This document shows, piece by piece, positions 4,935-5,255 of a stretch of DNA of 5,255 nucleotides (the stretch's first letter is position 1; each line of letters starts with the position of its first letter). Origin of the DNA: Myxococcales bacterium (GTDB lineage: Bacteria > Myxococcota > Bradymonadia > UBA7976 > UBA1532); contig JAGQJJ010000343.1 of the NCBI GenBank assembly GCA_020430675.1, forward strand, positions 1 to 5,255, in the 5' to 3' direction. The notes under the pieces are model-generated. The model had not been told where the DNA came from and made no database searches. It saw only the letters and a program-made list of their open reading frames with translations. A program made the position numbers and the translations under genes.

Positions 4935-5255
4935 ATGGACGCGCAGAAGGTCAAGCAGTTGCTGGCGGCGGTGCCGTCGCCGGCGGGGGACGGCGACGTG
5001 GTGTCGGCGGGGCTGGTGCGCGAGGTGCTCGTCGAGGGCGGCGAGGTGACGGTCGTGCTCGGCCTCGACGGCTTCGATCGCGCCACGCGGCACGCGCTGG
5101 AAGACCGCGTCCTCAATCACTTGAAGGCGCAGGACGGCGTCGATGAGGTCGTCGTCGAGGTCGAGAGCGCCGACGTGCCCACGCCCGCCGCCGCACCGCG
5201 CCCGCCGCCGGGCGTCACCATGCACGGAGCCGGTGGCGGCGGTGCGGCGCGGCCC
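4935..5255 (+). CDS. MIP18/DUF59-type domain protein, probable Mrp/ApbC Fe-S carrier N-terminus (runs off right edge)
   Basis: 107 residues are visible before the window ends without a stop. Residues 1-78 follow the small alpha/beta MIP18 (DUF59) pattern: an initial helix, GDVVSAGLVREVLVEGGEVTVVLGLD (19-45), a helix (49-65) and a final strand DGVDEVVVEVESAD (67-80). This domain starts many Mrp/ApbC P-loop ATPases that hold and transfer Fe-S clusters. A Pro/Ala-rich linker (81-95) and a Gly-rich segment (98-104) follow, suggesting a second domain beyond the edge, where the deviant Walker A motif would be expected. The usual PxCP motif after the second strand is absent (GFDRAT instead), so this domain has no cluster-binding Cys. 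AGGAG at 4925-4929, 5 bases before the ATG, fixes the start. A stand-alone SufT-like protein is the alternative. The assignment rests on the first domain only. Confidence 0.65.
   Translation, partial: MDAQKVKQLLAAVPSPAGDGDVVSAGLVREVLVEGGEVTVVLGLDGFDRATRHALEDRVLNHLKAQDGVDEVVVEVESADVPTPAAAPRPPPGVTMHGAGGGGAARP

Noticed and set aside
4781..5116. N-terminal extension of the MshEN-domain protein to an ATG at 5116
   Set aside because: The added 112 residues are Ser/Thr/Arg-rich, overlap the divergent MIP18-type gene and lie before a precise domain start with its own ribosome site at ATG 4780.

Overview
The window is a GC-rich (about 70% by eye) stretch of bacterial chromosome with strongly G/C-biased third codon positions. 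A Ser/Thr kinase of the HRDVSPQN type, a stand-alone GspE-N/MshEN-domain protein and a haem-receptor-like TonB-dependent transporter together suggest Myxococcota or a related deltaproteobacterial lineage. This placement is inferred from gene types, not from a phylogenetic marker.

Layout, left to right. (1) 1-752, minus: the N-terminal 250 residues of a Ser/Thr protein kinase, cut by the left edge. (2) 753-852: a 100-bp divergent spacer. (3) 853-3084, plus: a complete 743-residue TonB-dependent outer-membrane receptor with signal peptide, TonB box, plug and barrel. It carries FRAP and NPNL boxes like haem receptors but no histidine between them. (4) 3085-3244: a convergent spacer with a structured inverted repeat that may be a terminator. 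(5) 3245-3547, minus: a 100-residue cytoplasmic protein of unknown function with a segment resembling the first part of sigma-70 region 4. (6) 3548-3916: a stretch of clearly lower GC with hairpins, an 8-bp inverted repeat and two marginal small minus-strand ORFs joined by an ATGA overlap. (7) 3917-4780, minus: a 287-residue protein with a textbook tandem MshEN motif (the cyclic-di-GMP-binding module of type II secretion and pilus ATPases), no ATPase domain, a Pro/Ser/Arg linker and a C-terminal coiled coil. (8) 4781-4934: a divergent spacer. (9) 4935 to the right edge, plus: the first 107 residues of a MIP18/DUF59-type domain protein, most likely the N-terminus of an Mrp/ApbC-family Fe-S carrier ATPase.

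I see no single pathway linking all the genes. Plausible connections are a signalling kinase divergently paired with an uptake receptor, and iron- or haem-related roles for the receptor and the Fe-S carrier. The minus-strand run 4780 to 3245 could be one transcription unit headed by the MshEN protein. No tRNA, rRNA, CRISPR array or insertion sequence was seen.
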